A stretch of 64,000 bases of DNA, taken from Daejeonella sp. (GTDB lineage: Bacteria; Bacteroidota; Bacteroidia; Sphingobacteriales; Sphingobacteriaceae). The position numbers and the translations under genes were made by a program. Each line of letters opens with the position of its first letter. Position 1 is the stretch's first letter. The notes under the pieces were generated by a model. That model did not search any database. It saw nothing but the letters and a program-made list of their open reading frames with translations, and was not told the origin of the DNA. The stretch lies in contig NZ_JAUYSS010000020.1 in NCBI RefSeq assembly GCF_030695525.1, positions 32,411 through 96,410 of the forward strand, given 5' to 3'. Positions 8,630 through 17,372 of the stretch are shown one piece after another.

Positions 8630-9346
8630 TTATTCACCGTTCTTTTTTAAGGCAAGTGTTGGTTGCCTGGTGTTTGTAATATGTAGCACTTCATATTTAT
8701 CACCATGCTCATTCAGGAATTCTCTTGCTGCGGTCGTCTCGCCTGGCCAAGTAGGGTGATTCCATTCATCGAAAACAAAAAGACCTCCCTTCATAAGTCT
8801 TGAATGCAAAGAATCCAGAATGATTTTAGTCGAGGCATAAAGGTCGGTATCGCAGTACACCAATGAAAAGGAAAGTGAAGGATCAGCCGCTAACAACGCA
8901 GGTAAAGTATCCTCGATATATCCCTTTTGAATATTTATATTATCCTCAAGGCTATTTAGCGCCATAAGGTCCGTTAACTCTTCCAAGTTACCCCTATATG
9001 CCCCCTTTAAACTTACAGCTTCATTATCCTTTTCATCAAATTCAGTCAAACCCTCAAAACTATCAAATGAGTAAACTAATTTATTTGAATATGGATCTAT
9101 CATATTTAGCACCTTTGCCATAAACATTACATTGGAACCCTTCCATGAACCAAATTCGGCTATATGTCCAGGAACTTTAATTGTGGTTTTCAATAGCTCG
9201 TAAATAGATAATACCCGTTGTAAATTAACATTTCCAACATAAAGCGGCCAATGATCCATAACCTCCCAAATATCTCTTTTCCCATATTTTAAACTAAACT
9301 TCTTACGTTCAGTTAAATACTTTTTGTCAATTTTTTCGAACTTCAT
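8630..9346 (-). CDS. TylF/MycF-type macrocin O-methyltransferase-like enzyme
   Basis: 238 residues. The SAM-binding region is HIAEFGSWKGSN (about 59-70) with the acidic FDSFEGL motif. Metal and substrate residues appear in YCDTDLYASTK and FVFDEWNHPTWPGE near 195. This matches the TylF family, which O-methylates sugars in antibiotics and in surface glycans. Here it probably methylates a hydroxyl of the repeat-unit sugar. It lies 23 nt after the NeuB-2 gene and 3 nt before the ATP-grasp gene. Confidence 0.85.
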   Translation of the reverse strand: MKFEKIDKKYLTERKKFSLKYGKRDIWEVMDHWPLYVGNVNLQRVLSIYELLKTTIKVPGHIAEFGSWKGSNVMFMAKVLNMIDPYSNKLVYSFDSFEGLTEFDEKDNEAVSLKGAYRGNLEELTDLMALNSLEDNINIQKGYIEDTLPALLAADPSLSFSLVYCDTDLYASTKIILDSLHSRLMKGGLFVFDEWNHPTWPGETTAAREFLNEHGDKYEVLHITNTRQPTLALKKNGE

Positions 9347-9368
9347 TTTTTGCGTTTTAGGTTATAAA

Positions 9369-10400
9369 TTATATCATATCCCATGTTATTGGGTTATCGG
9401 CTTCAATATCTCTAGTTGCGGCTCTTCCAATGATCATGTTTATCATTGACGGCTGAATTCCATATCCCGGTCTTTTTATTACGATATCCTGATCCTGAAT
9501 AATTTCTCCTTTGGAGATACTTCTAGCAGATAAGATACTTCTACGAGCGTTCTTATAGAATTCCATCTCCTCGTCCCGTGGCCCATTTTTCATCCCATCT
9601 CCGAGTCCAGACTCAATGTCCCGAATCTTCCTCACCATATCCGCAAGCTCATGAGGTTCAATTGCAAAAGCATGATCTGGCCCTTCCATTTTGCGGCTTA
9701 GGGTGTAATGTTTTTCAATCACTTTAGCACCAAGTGCAACTGCTGCGCAAGCAATATGATCGCCCATCGTATGGTCAGAATAACCTGTGATTACATTAAA
9801 TGCCTTCCTGATCGTATCCATTGCATTTAGGTTAGAGAGGTGGGGCGGGGCAGGATACACCGAGGTGCATTGTAAAACTATCAGATTATCGTTACCATTT
9901 CCCCTACAAATATTCACTGCGTTTTCGATCTCAGATAATTTACACATCCCTGCTGAAAACATCACAGCCTTCCCTGTTTTGCTAATCTCGTCTATCAGCC
10001 TAACATCAACCATATCAAATGATGCAACTTTTATAATTGGCATATCGACCCCCACCGCTATTTGAATTGCTTCCGAATCACAGGGAGAGTCAAGAAAATC
10101 AACTTGTTGCCTTTTACATATCTCTGATAATCTAGCATGCCAAGAACGGTCGATCTCAAGCTTTTCAATTAATGAGTAAATATCTTCTTTATACATCCCC
10201 ATTTTGGGAGTATTTTTGGAATAATGATTTTTCGCTTTAAAAGTTTGAAATTTTACTGCATCTACACCCGCACCGGCTGCTTTTTCTATTAATTCGCAGG
10301 CAAGATCAAAACTGCCATTATGATTACTTCCAATTTCTGAAATAATGTAACATGGGGATTCATTGGATATAGTCCGATACAGCGTCTTAATTCCTTTCAT
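9369..10400 (-). CDS. NeuB-family nonulosonic acid synthase (copy 2)
   Basis: 343 residues, the normal length for NeuB/PseI/LegI. Motifs: EIGSNHNG at 22-29, VKFQTF at 49-54, TGYSDHTMG at 205-213, EKHYTLSRKMEGPDH at 229-243 and a C-terminal SAF domain from about 284. It condenses PEP with a 6-deoxy-diamino-hexose to give a CMP-activatable nonulosonic acid. The YTLSR wording is like PseI while GPDH is like NeuB/LegI, so no gene symbol is assigned. The PseG-GNAT gene ends 34 nt upstream, making pseudaminic acid the most likely product. Confidence 0.88.
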   Translation of the reverse strand: MKGIKTLYRTISNESPCYIISEIGSNHNGSFDLACELIEKAAGAGVDAVKFQTFKAKNHYSKNTPKMGMYKEDIYSLIEKLEIDRSWHARLSEICKRQQVDFLDSPCDSEAIQIAVGVDMPIIKVASFDMVDVRLIDEISKTGKAVMFSAGMCKLSEIENAVNICRGNGNDNLIVLQCTSVYPAPPHLSNLNAMDTIRKAFNVITGYSDHTMGDHIACAAVALGAKVIEKHYTLSRKMEGPDHAFAIEPHELADMVRKIRDIESGLGDGMKNGPRDEEMEFYKNARRSILSARSISKGEIIQDQDIVIKRPGYGIQPSMINMIIGRAATRDIEADNPITWDMI

Positions 10401-10433
10401 CTCGATATGCGATTTTTCAACATTGTTTACAAT

Positions 10434-11849
10434 TCAATAATAATTTAATCGGAAGACTTTATATTTTATACTGTTATTCACGTAATCTCCCGCTTCCTCG
10501 AAACTAAGCGACTTAAAAACAGCTACTGAGCTGATATTTTCAGCTTTTACGATAGCCTTAAAACTCCCTTTGCCAATGCGATCAATCGATTTCTTTAACA
10601 TCAGCTTACCTAGGCCCTTGCTTCGGAAATCTTTGTCGACTGAATAATCAATTATAAAATGATCGCCTTTCAGGTCAAATCTCACTTGCCCGACCGGTTT
10701 GCCACTCCTTTCTAAAATAAATATCCTGGAGTTGCCTCCGGATAGTATCTTACTGAACCAAGCGATATGCTCTTTCCATTCTATTTTATTGTTATTTACT
10801 GCATTCATTCGAACAGCAGGCTCATTTGCCCAGGAAAACAAAAGCTTACAATCTTCAGATTTTACATCTCTCAGACTGATTGTCAACCCGAGAATTTTTC
10901 CTAATATTCTCTTGCTTGATTTTCCGTCTATCAGCCTCTTATTACCTCCAGAATTACTCAAAACAGATTTCACAGCCCTCGCGATATCCTTTTCTAAAAA
11001 ATTTGCTGCATTTTCAAAAGCTCCCGATTGAAGGAACCTTTCAAAAATTATACGCTGATTTTCGGCATAAGTTCCCGAAATTACAATGCAACCAGCAGCA
11101 AGGGCTTCAAAAAGTATCCCGCTTGATGGCACTATGGCAAGTTCTGATCTCAACATTAGCGCTAACATCTCATCCTCATTTATAGAATGATGATGTTTTA
11201 TCCTGATATCCTTGCCTACAAGACTTTTGAGGCTTTCCATTTGATCATATGCAGGACCTGTTATTACCACAATCTCCCGGAATTGTTCAAATGGAATTAT
11301 TGCTTTGGTGGTCGAGAGGGTCAGATTTTTGTAATCCCCACCCCCAAAACAGATCATTGCCGATTGTATTGTTGAGATTCTCCTTTTTTTTTGAGCCTGC
11401 TCTAAAAATGCGGGCCTTAGCAGAACGTAATCCAGTCCAAGTGCAAATTGTGTTGATTTTGTCGCCCGGTAGTCACTTTGAGAAACTCCCGGAGCGTGGT
11501 TAATTATGAGATCTGCAACGAACTCTGTTTCGTGCAGATCATCAATATAGATCAATTTTCCGGAAAGGGATTTAACTTTCTTTTGATACTCAATATCGAA
11601 CGAGTAACCATCCAGCACAACCATGTCCTTATCCGATATGAGTGAATAGAAATCATCCTCGCTCTCGATAAAAATTACTTCAAACCCTGCCTTGTTGAGA
11701 TCATCCTTAATACTTTCAGGGATGTGCCGGCAAACAAAAATAGGCTCAAATTCCGAATTCAGCATCTGAGCCAAAGCGATACAGCGCATCAAATGGCCCA
11801 AACCGATGCTCAGGCTTCCATCTGTTCTGATGTAAATCTTTTCTCTCAA
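10434..11849 (-). CDS. pseG: PseG hydrolase fused to a GNAT N-acetyltransferase
   Basis: 471 residues. Residues 1 to about 315 are PseG-like: GLGHLMRC with His19, followed by a UDP-sugar-binding GT-B half with FGGGDYKN and VPSSGILFEALAAG. PseG removes UDP from 2,4-diacetamido-trideoxy-altropyranose. From about 325 the chain is a GNAT domain (SLRDVKSEDCKLLFSWANE; acetyl-CoA loop DFRSKGLGKLML), matching the PseH step, N-acetylation at C4. The start is a TTG overlapping the stop of the upstream aminotransferase gene as TTGA, which supports this unusual start. Combining the two steps in one chain is known for some PseG proteins. Confidence 0.87.
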   Translation of the reverse strand: MREKIYIRTDGSLSIGLGHLMRCIALAQMLNSEFEPIFVCRHIPESIKDDLNKAGFEVIFIESEDDFYSLISDKDMVVLDGYSFDIEYQKKVKSLSGKLIYIDDLHETEFVADLIINHAPGVSQSDYRATKSTQFALGLDYVLLRPAFLEQAQKKRRISTIQSAMICFGGGDYKNLTLSTTKAIIPFEQFREIVVITGPAYDQMESLKSLVGKDIRIKHHHSINEDEMLALMLRSELAIVPSSGILFEALAAGCIVISGTYAENQRIIFERFLQSGAFENAANFLEKDIARAVKSVLSNSGGNKRLIDGKSSKRILGKILGLTISLRDVKSEDCKLLFSWANEPAVRMNAVNNNKIEWKEHIAWFSKILSGGNSRIFILERSGKPVGQVRFDLKGDHFIIDYSVDKDFRSKGLGKLMLKKSIDRIGKGSFKAIVKAENISSVAVFKSLSFEEAGDYVNNSIKYKVFRLNYY

Positions 11850-13210
11850 AGAACTTTCCTGAATACGGGTTTTGCCGGTGCACCGATCAATAAACTTTCA
11901 AAACCATTTTCTAAGGCCTGTTTATATAATGGCAATACTTCATCAAAAGCCTTTGCAAAATACAGCACATCTTCTTCTGAATGAGAAAAGCATGGCACAA
12001 ATGCACCTTGGAAAAGAACACCTCTTTTAATCATTTCCTGCATGACAAGTGTTCTCATTCCGTTAGAAACCTCGTTGAGGGAATCATAAAAGCTATAACC
12101 AATAAGCCAGTTGGTAGAGCTTATTTTAATACATTTGGAAAGACCGTGATCATTTATGATTTGATTGCACATCGAAATTAGCTTGTCGCCTATGGCATGA
12201 TTATGTTCAATGACATTATATTGCTGAAACTCATCAATAGTAGCAATAGCTGCCGACATCGTGTGAGTTTCCCCGCCGTGAGTTGTGGATATCAAAAAAA
12301 CCTTCTCTTCACCTTCTTTGGTAATACCGCCCAGATCCATTACATCGTTCTTTCCAGTAAGAGCGCAAAATGAAAAACCATTAGCAATCCCTTTGCCCCA
12401 GGTTGCCATATCGGGATCGAGATTCCATTTAGAGATAGAACCTGGGAAACTCGTTTTAAAACCAGTAACCATTTCATCCATGATAAAAAGAGCTCCGTTT
12501 TGATGGGTAAGCGCGATTAGTTCTCTGATATAAGTTTCCTTCTCAGTGTCGCTTCTATTGTCACTTTTTTCAGGTTCGGTTATGATGCAGGCAATCTGAC
12601 CCGGGTAAGTCTCGAACATTGCTTTTACAGAAGCAATATCGTATGACTGGAATGTTACCGAAAGCTTTGTAATTTCTTCAGGAATACCTTTGTTACAGAG
12701 TGTTGTTCCTATGAACCAATCATCATAACTATAAAATGGGTGATCTTTAGGAAACGCAACAAGATTTCGCCCTGTCTTTGCCCTTGCCAGCTTAACAGCA
12801 GCTGTTGTCACAATGGAACCGTTCTTGGCAAATTTAATTCGATCATGGGCAGGCACCAGGGACAAAAATTTCTCTGCCATTTCTTTTTCAAGAACCGATG
12901 GTCTTTGAAAATTCACTCCATTGCCCAACTCATCTTGAATCGCTTGAAGTATAGATTGATATGCGTGGCCTAAACTTACAGATGTAAGCCCCATTGGGCA
13001 ATCCAGGTACTCGTTCCCATCGATATCCCAAATATGAGAGCCTTTACCATGGGAAATAGCTGCAGGTGCTAATTGGGGAAACTGGTCATCGCCTTTTGAA
13101 TAAGTATGGGCTCCCCCAGGAATCAGATTGTGAATCGCTTTTTTGTATGCGTTCGATTTATGAAAATTAGTAATGTTTCGAAGTTTAACTCCATTAAATG
13201 TACTTACCAT
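11846..13210 (-). CDS. Class III aminotransferase, glutamate-1-semialdehyde-aminomutase-like
   Basis: 454 residues of the PLP fold-type I class III family. Visible features: IPGGAHTYSKGDD near 30-42, the phosphate-binding region KNGSIVTTAAVKLARAKTG, LFIMDEMVTG with Asp245, and the Schiff-base lysine in WGKGIANG (K273). GSA-type aminotransferases occur repeatedly inside nonulosonic-acid and O-antigen clusters, where they probably transaminate a sugar-linked carbonyl rather than serve haem synthesis. The substrate is not determinable from the sequence. It overlaps pseG by 4 nt. Confidence 0.82.
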   Translation of the reverse strand: MVSTFNGVKLRNITNFHKSNAYKKAIHNLIPGGAHTYSKGDDQFPQLAPAAISHGKGSHIWDIDGNEYLDCPMGLTSVSLGHAYQSILQAIQDELGNGVNFQRPSVLEKEMAEKFLSLVPAHDRIKFAKNGSIVTTAAVKLARAKTGRNLVAFPKDHPFYSYDDWFIGTTLCNKGIPEEITKLSVTFQSYDIASVKAMFETYPGQIACIITEPEKSDNRSDTEKETYIRELIALTHQNGALFIMDEMVTGFKTSFPGSISKWNLDPDMATWGKGIANGFSFCALTGKNDVMDLGGITKEGEEKVFLISTTHGGETHTMSAAIATIDEFQQYNVIEHNHAIGDKLISMCNQIINDHGLSKCIKISSTNWLIGYSFYDSLNEVSNGMRTLVMQEMIKRGVLFQGAFVPCFSHSEEDVLYFAKAFDEVLPLYKQALENGFESLLIGAPAKPVFRKVL

Positions 13211-13246
13211 AATAGTTAAAGCTGAGATGTTCTTGTCGATCTGGTG

Positions 13247-13999
13247 TTATCTGTTCATTGTAGAGTATCCGATCTCTGTAAACGGTGCGATCAAATCCTT
13301 CAGCGATGGATGGGAGTCCAAATAGTCCACCATAGCCTGAATGGAAAACCTTGGCGCATCTTCCTTAAATTCCCGGAACAATATTCTGCACACCGCGAGA
13401 TCCTCCGGATTATCAACAGTTAAACGCAAATCCTTACGGTTAAGACTGTCCGGACATATCACCTTTGAAATCTTGAAATCGTTTTTATTTTCTCTGATAT
13501 ATAAAGAACAATGCTCAGATTGATGACGAGCATCTCCTTTATCATGAGATATTTCCATGGCAGATTGCGACATAATTTCGAATCCTGTTCCATCTATAAT
13601 TTCATCCAAAAAAGTTGCATCCAACCCTTCATCAACATGTTTTTTCCATAAATATTCAACAGGTTCATAATAAAGAAAAGGAGATTCGCTTGTCACCCTG
13701 AAAATATCTGTCGCCTTTGCAAGCTTGCCGCACTCAACCAGTCTAGACAAAACATCATGCTCGTCACCGACAACATAACGCAGCCCTTTTTCTTCAGCAA
13801 GATGCTTAAAGACCTCGTTTTCAATACCAGTGGAAATTCCCAAAACGATCTCATCAATACAAGGTATCGTTTGAAGGCAGTTGATAATATTATCCAGTAT
13901 ACGCGTTCCCTGATCAACATCCAGGTTTTGAAGCGGTTTCCCATAAAGTCGTGATCCTTGATTCCGACACGCGATAGCAGATACGAGACGTCTTTCCAT
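13247..13999 (-). CDS. SpsF/NeuA-like cytidylyltransferase
   Basis: 250 residues related to the glycosyltransferase-A nucleotidyltransferases that activate nonulosonic acids with CTP (NeuA/PseF/SpsF). The N-terminus VSAIACRNQGSRLYGKPL matches the nucleotide-binding RxxSxRLxGKxL pattern. VGDEHDVLSRL and FRVTSESPFLYYE correspond to the DVLxR and T-DxP regions, with Ser-Glu replacing the more usual Gly-Asp. RLTVDNPEDLAVCR is the C-terminal TVD-x-PEDL motif of SpsF. It probably makes a CMP-sugar from the NeuB product. It is separated by 5 nt from NeuB-3. Confidence 0.8.
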   Translation of the reverse strand: MERRLVSAIACRNQGSRLYGKPLQNLDVDQGTRILDNIINCLQTIPCIDEIVLGISTGIENEVFKHLAEEKGLRYVVGDEHDVLSRLVECGKLAKATDIFRVTSESPFLYYEPVEYLWKKHVDEGLDATFLDEIIDGTGFEIMSQSAMEISHDKGDARHQSEHCSLYIRENKNDFKISKVICPDSLNRKDLRLTVDNPEDLAVCRILFREFKEDAPRFSIQAMVDYLDSHPSLKDLIAPFTEIGYSTMNR

Positions 14000-14004
14000 A
14001 ATTA

Positions 14005-15006
14005 TTAAACAATATCCGAAGGTGTAACCGCAGCATTTCGTGATATGCTATTAGCAAGCCTTTTATTATAAACTGAATTTATATCTGTTATAAAATTTTC
14101 CGACGAGGTTCGTTTAAGTACCAGATCCTGAGGTTCCAACACCTTACCACTCTCCAAACTATTTGAAGTAACAACATGTCGTCTAATCATTTTTCTGTAT
14201 CCTATTTCTGATTCACTCATACCATAGTCCTCACTTTCTGCAGAAACGCCTAATGCATAGTAGCAGTCTCTCAGGATCCTGGTAAACTCTTGAAACTCAT
14301 CCGGGTTTAATGCCGCTTCAAAGTCTTCAAGCTTCATATTCTTACCCAAAGTTAAATGCTTTTCAAATACTGTTGCCCCAGCCCCCAAAGCCACTGCAGG
14401 TATCGCAAATCGCAAAGGGTCTATTGGATCTGTGTGATCCGCGAAGCCTATTTTAACGTTAGGGTGAATTTTACCCAGCGATTTCACATATACACCAATC
14501 CTGGAAATCTGATTACTTTCTGTCGAGGTCGGGTATCCCTGAAATCCTGCAAAAACGCAAACCTTCTTACTTTCAAGAATTTCCAATGCGGTGCGAAGCT
14601 CTGATGCATAAGCACCTCCAGCTCCAAGAAGTACATAAGGAATTGAACTCTGACAAACCATATTGAGAAGTCCAATATTCGAAATATCTGTCCCATGAAG
14701 TTTTATAGTTTGTACACCGATCGATTCTGCCAGAATTAAGCTTCTTGTACCAAAAATATCCAGATAAAGATCAATGTTTAACGAATGAGCATAGTCAACT
14801 AATTCTTTCCATACCTGATCTGGCATCTCCAGGGATCTAAAAAGATCGTAGTATTTATAATCAGGTGTAGCAAGCTCATCGGCATACACCAATTGGAACT
14901 TTGCAGCATCCGCTCCTGAATTTGCTGCTGCCCTTATAAGTAAACGTGCCTGTTCTGGTTTCCCCTCAAAACCTTGAGCTAATTCTGCAATTATTTCAAC
15001 TTTCAT
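14005..15006 (-). CDS. Divergent NeuB-family synthase (copy 3)
   Basis: 333 residues. It keeps AKFQ at 35-38, GFADHTD at 187-193, EKHLTLGKNM at 215-224 and a C-terminal SAF region from about 275. The GPDH motif that follows the HxTL segment in the other two copies is replaced by KLEDFEAALNP. The N-terminal NHNG motif is replaced by LAQGFEGKPE. It is therefore the most diverged of the three NeuB paralogues and may use a different acceptor sugar. Its immediate partners are the cytidylyltransferase downstream and the aldo/keto reductase upstream (16 nt). Confidence 0.82.
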   Translation of the reverse strand: MKVEIIAELAQGFEGKPEQARLLIRAAANSGADAAKFQLVYADELATPDYKYYDLFRSLEMPDQVWKELVDYAHSLNIDLYLDIFGTRSLILAESIGVQTIKLHGTDISNIGLLNMVCQSSIPYVLLGAGGAYASELRTALEILESKKVCVFAGFQGYPTSTESNQISRIGVYVKSLGKIHPNVKIGFADHTDPIDPLRFAIPAVALGAGATVFEKHLTLGKNMKLEDFEAALNPDEFQEFTRILRDCYYALGVSAESEDYGMSESEIGYRKMIRRHVVTSNSLESGKVLEPQDLVLKRTSSENFITDINSVYNKRLANSISRNAAVTPSDIV

Positions 15007-15021
15007 TTTTACAAATATTAA

Positions 15022-15891
15022 TCATTCAAATGTAGACCAAAGTGCCGGATTAATTAGCTCAGCATCTTGATTTTTAAAAAAATCAGGATAAACAATATTT
15101 TTTTTATCTGCGGCGGCACATATTTCTTTAAGCTGTTCCAAACTGTCAACTCCTACAATAACATTATCCACCTCTATGAATGACAACACATAATTAATAC
15201 AGGCTTCTAATCTGGTGGTTCCTGACTGTTTAAGAAATTCCTCATAGCTGTCCCAGATAGATTCCCATCGGCTGAATTTTTTAGGACGTTCTTCTCGTTC
15301 CATCAACAATAGACCCTGTAGAAATGCCGACCTTACATGAACCTGGTTGCCATTCTCCTTTAATTTTTTAAAAAAGTTCTCGAAGCGCGTGTCTATCAAA
15401 TTAAAAGGAACTTGGACAATACTCAATCCAGTAAGTTCATCTATTAAGCTTAATTCATCTGTTTCATAAACAGAAATACCCGTTTGTTCAACCATAGACG
15501 AGGATTCCATTTCTGTCAGTGCTTCGTATAATTCCGCACCTCTATCTTCATTTAATTGATTAGGTTTGTGAAGCAATAAACCATATAAACAAGGAATTTT
15601 CAACCTTTCCAATGAAGCTTCTACTGATTGATAAACCCATTGCCTAATGTTGGGGCATTGATTCGACAATGGGGGGAGTTTTGATATAACTCTCCATCCA
15701 TTTATACCCACTTTACCCAGTTGGGCTTCACTATCGCCATAAGCTATTGCTGTGTCGATGGTGTTTATACCTTGACTATTGGCGTAATTCAGAATGCAAT
15801 CAATTTCCGACAGCTTAACTTGGCCCTTATTGTTAGCAATGCCATAATTTAACCCAAACTGCGCAGTTCCTAAGGCTAATTTGTCTATCAT
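15022..15891 (-). CDS. Aldo/keto reductase
   Basis: 289 residues of the AKR TIM-barrel family. It begins with LALGTAQFGLNYG. The catalytic tetrad is readable as Asp in NTIDTAIAYG, Tyr in the same segment, Lys in VISKLP and His in LLLHKP. Bacteroidota nonulosonic-acid loci frequently carry such a reductase next to the cytidylyltransferase and NeuB gene. The step is not defined by the sequence. It lies 16 nt before NeuB-3, and pseC is 108 nt upstream. Confidence 0.85.
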   Translation of the reverse strand: MIDKLALGTAQFGLNYGIANNKGQVKLSEIDCILNYANSQGINTIDTAIAYGDSEAQLGKVGINGWRVISKLPPLSNQCPNIRQWVYQSVEASLERLKIPCLYGLLLHKPNQLNEDRGAELYEALTEMESSSMVEQTGISVYETDELSLIDELTGLSIVQVPFNLIDTRFENFFKKLKENGNQVHVRSAFLQGLLLMEREERPKKFSRWESIWDSYEEFLKQSGTTRLEACINYVLSFIEVDNVIVGVDSLEQLKEICAAADKKNIVYPDFFKNQDAELINPALWSTFE

Positions 15892-15999
15892 AGATGCTTA
15901 AATGAATTTCCCAGGTTGATAACCTACGACCTCTAGTATTTGTACGTTCAGTGTGATAATATCTTTTATGAATTTTATACAGTGGCTTAACGGGTTCTT

Positions 16000-17169
16000 C
16001 TAATTAAAAATACTTTTCAAAACCTCAATGACTTTTGACTGTTGATCATTAGTCAATGACGAAAAAACCGGAATACTAATGGCACTTTTAAAATATTTTT
16101 CGGCTTCTTCGCAATATCCAATTTGGAAACCCATACTTTCATAATATGGTTGCCTATATACTGGGATATAGTGAAGATTCACATTTATTCCTGCCTCTTG
16201 AAATCGATCATAAACCTCTCTTTGGCTCTTATGGGTTGCCTTAACGTTAATTCGAATTGGATACAGGTGATAACTTGAGTATGTATCAGGATTCTGCCAG
16301 GGAGTTACAACTGGTAAATTCTTCAGTTCATTATCATACAGCTGCGCAATCCTTTGACGCTCCTTCACAAATTGATTTAATCTGGTCAATTGGCTTAACC
16401 CTAATGCTGCATGGATATCTGTCATCCTGTAGTTGTAGCCTAGGGTAATTTGCTGATAATTCCAGATTTCGTCTGAGGGCCTTGATTGCATTTCATCTTG
16501 GTCACTGGTGATACCGTGACTACGGAGCCGTTGTAGTCTCTTCGATAGTTTCGAGTCATTTGTGGTTATCAACCCTCCTTCTCCTGTAGTAATTATTTTA
16601 ACCGGATGAAAGCTAAATATGGTGATGTCACTGTAACGGCAATTACCAACCGGATCCCCTTTGTATTTACCCCCAATTGCATGAGAAGCATCTTCAATTA
16701 TTCTAAACCCATATTTCTTCGACAGTGTGTGTATGGCAGTCATTTCACATGACTGGCCTGCTAAATGTACAGGCATCACGATCTTAGGAAGCTTACCTAC
16801 CTTTTCTGCTGCGACTAACTTTTCAGAGAGTTTCTCAACGTCCATATTGTAAGTGTGTGGATTTATATCGACAAAGTCTACTGAAGCACCACAATAAATC
16901 GCGCAATTAGCTGAGGCTACGAAGGTAATAGGACTGGTCCACAACAAATCGCCTGGCCCTAGATCAAGTGCCAGACAAGCGAGATGTAGTGCTGCAGTTG
17001 CACTACTTAAAGCAATGGCGTGTTCTGCATTACAATAATTTGCGATTGCCTTTTCGAACGCTGGTAAGGCTGGACCCTGCGTTAGGTAATCTGAGTGCAA
17101 CACGTCAACTACGCTGTCTATATCCTGCTGACTAATGTCCTGCCGACCGTATGGTATCGAAGATATCAT
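16000..17169 (-). CDS. pseC: PseC: UDP-4-amino-4,6-dideoxy-N-acetyl-altrosamine aminotransferase
   Basis: 389 residues of the DegT/DnrJ/EryC1 family. It begins IPYGRQDISQQDIDSVVDVL, typical of PseC. The PLP lysine is K191 in FHPVKIITTGEGG, and the cofactor Asp lies in IIEDASHAIGG. YNYRMTDIHAALGLSQL and NLHYIPVYRQPYY are the substrate-binding C-terminal motifs. PseC transaminates the 4-keto sugar produced by PseB in pseudaminic-acid synthesis. It starts the nonulosonic-acid block, 203 nt after the ABC flippase gene. The preceding enzyme PseB is not encoded nearby. Confidence 0.88.
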   Translation of the reverse strand: MISSIPYGRQDISQQDIDSVVDVLHSDYLTQGPALPAFEKAIANYCNAEHAIALSSATAALHLACLALDLGPGDLLWTSPITFVASANCAIYCGASVDFVDINPHTYNMDVEKLSEKLVAAEKVGKLPKIVMPVHLAGQSCEMTAIHTLSKKYGFRIIEDASHAIGGKYKGDPVGNCRYSDITIFSFHPVKIITTGEGGLITTNDSKLSKRLQRLRSHGITSDQDEMQSRPSDEIWNYQQITLGYNYRMTDIHAALGLSQLTRLNQFVKERQRIAQLYDNELKNLPVVTPWQNPDTYSSYHLYPIRINVKATHKSQREVYDRFQEAGINVNLHYIPVYRQPYYESMGFQIGYCEEAEKYFKSAISIPVFSSLTNDQQSKVIEVLKSIFN

Positions 17170-17372
17170 TTTTTTCGTTTTTAACTTTTTAATTCATTCT
17201 ATAGCTGGGCACTAACTAGTAAACCATCCGAACTTTTGTAAATATGTCTACTCTTTGTGACAGTAATTGTTGTGAGCATTTCGATCTCGGATTATAAAAT
17301 TCTAAGTTAGAAGAAGTTTGCTTTTAATTGACAGATTAAAGAAGTTTGTCAAATTGAGAATAACTTTTTTGT

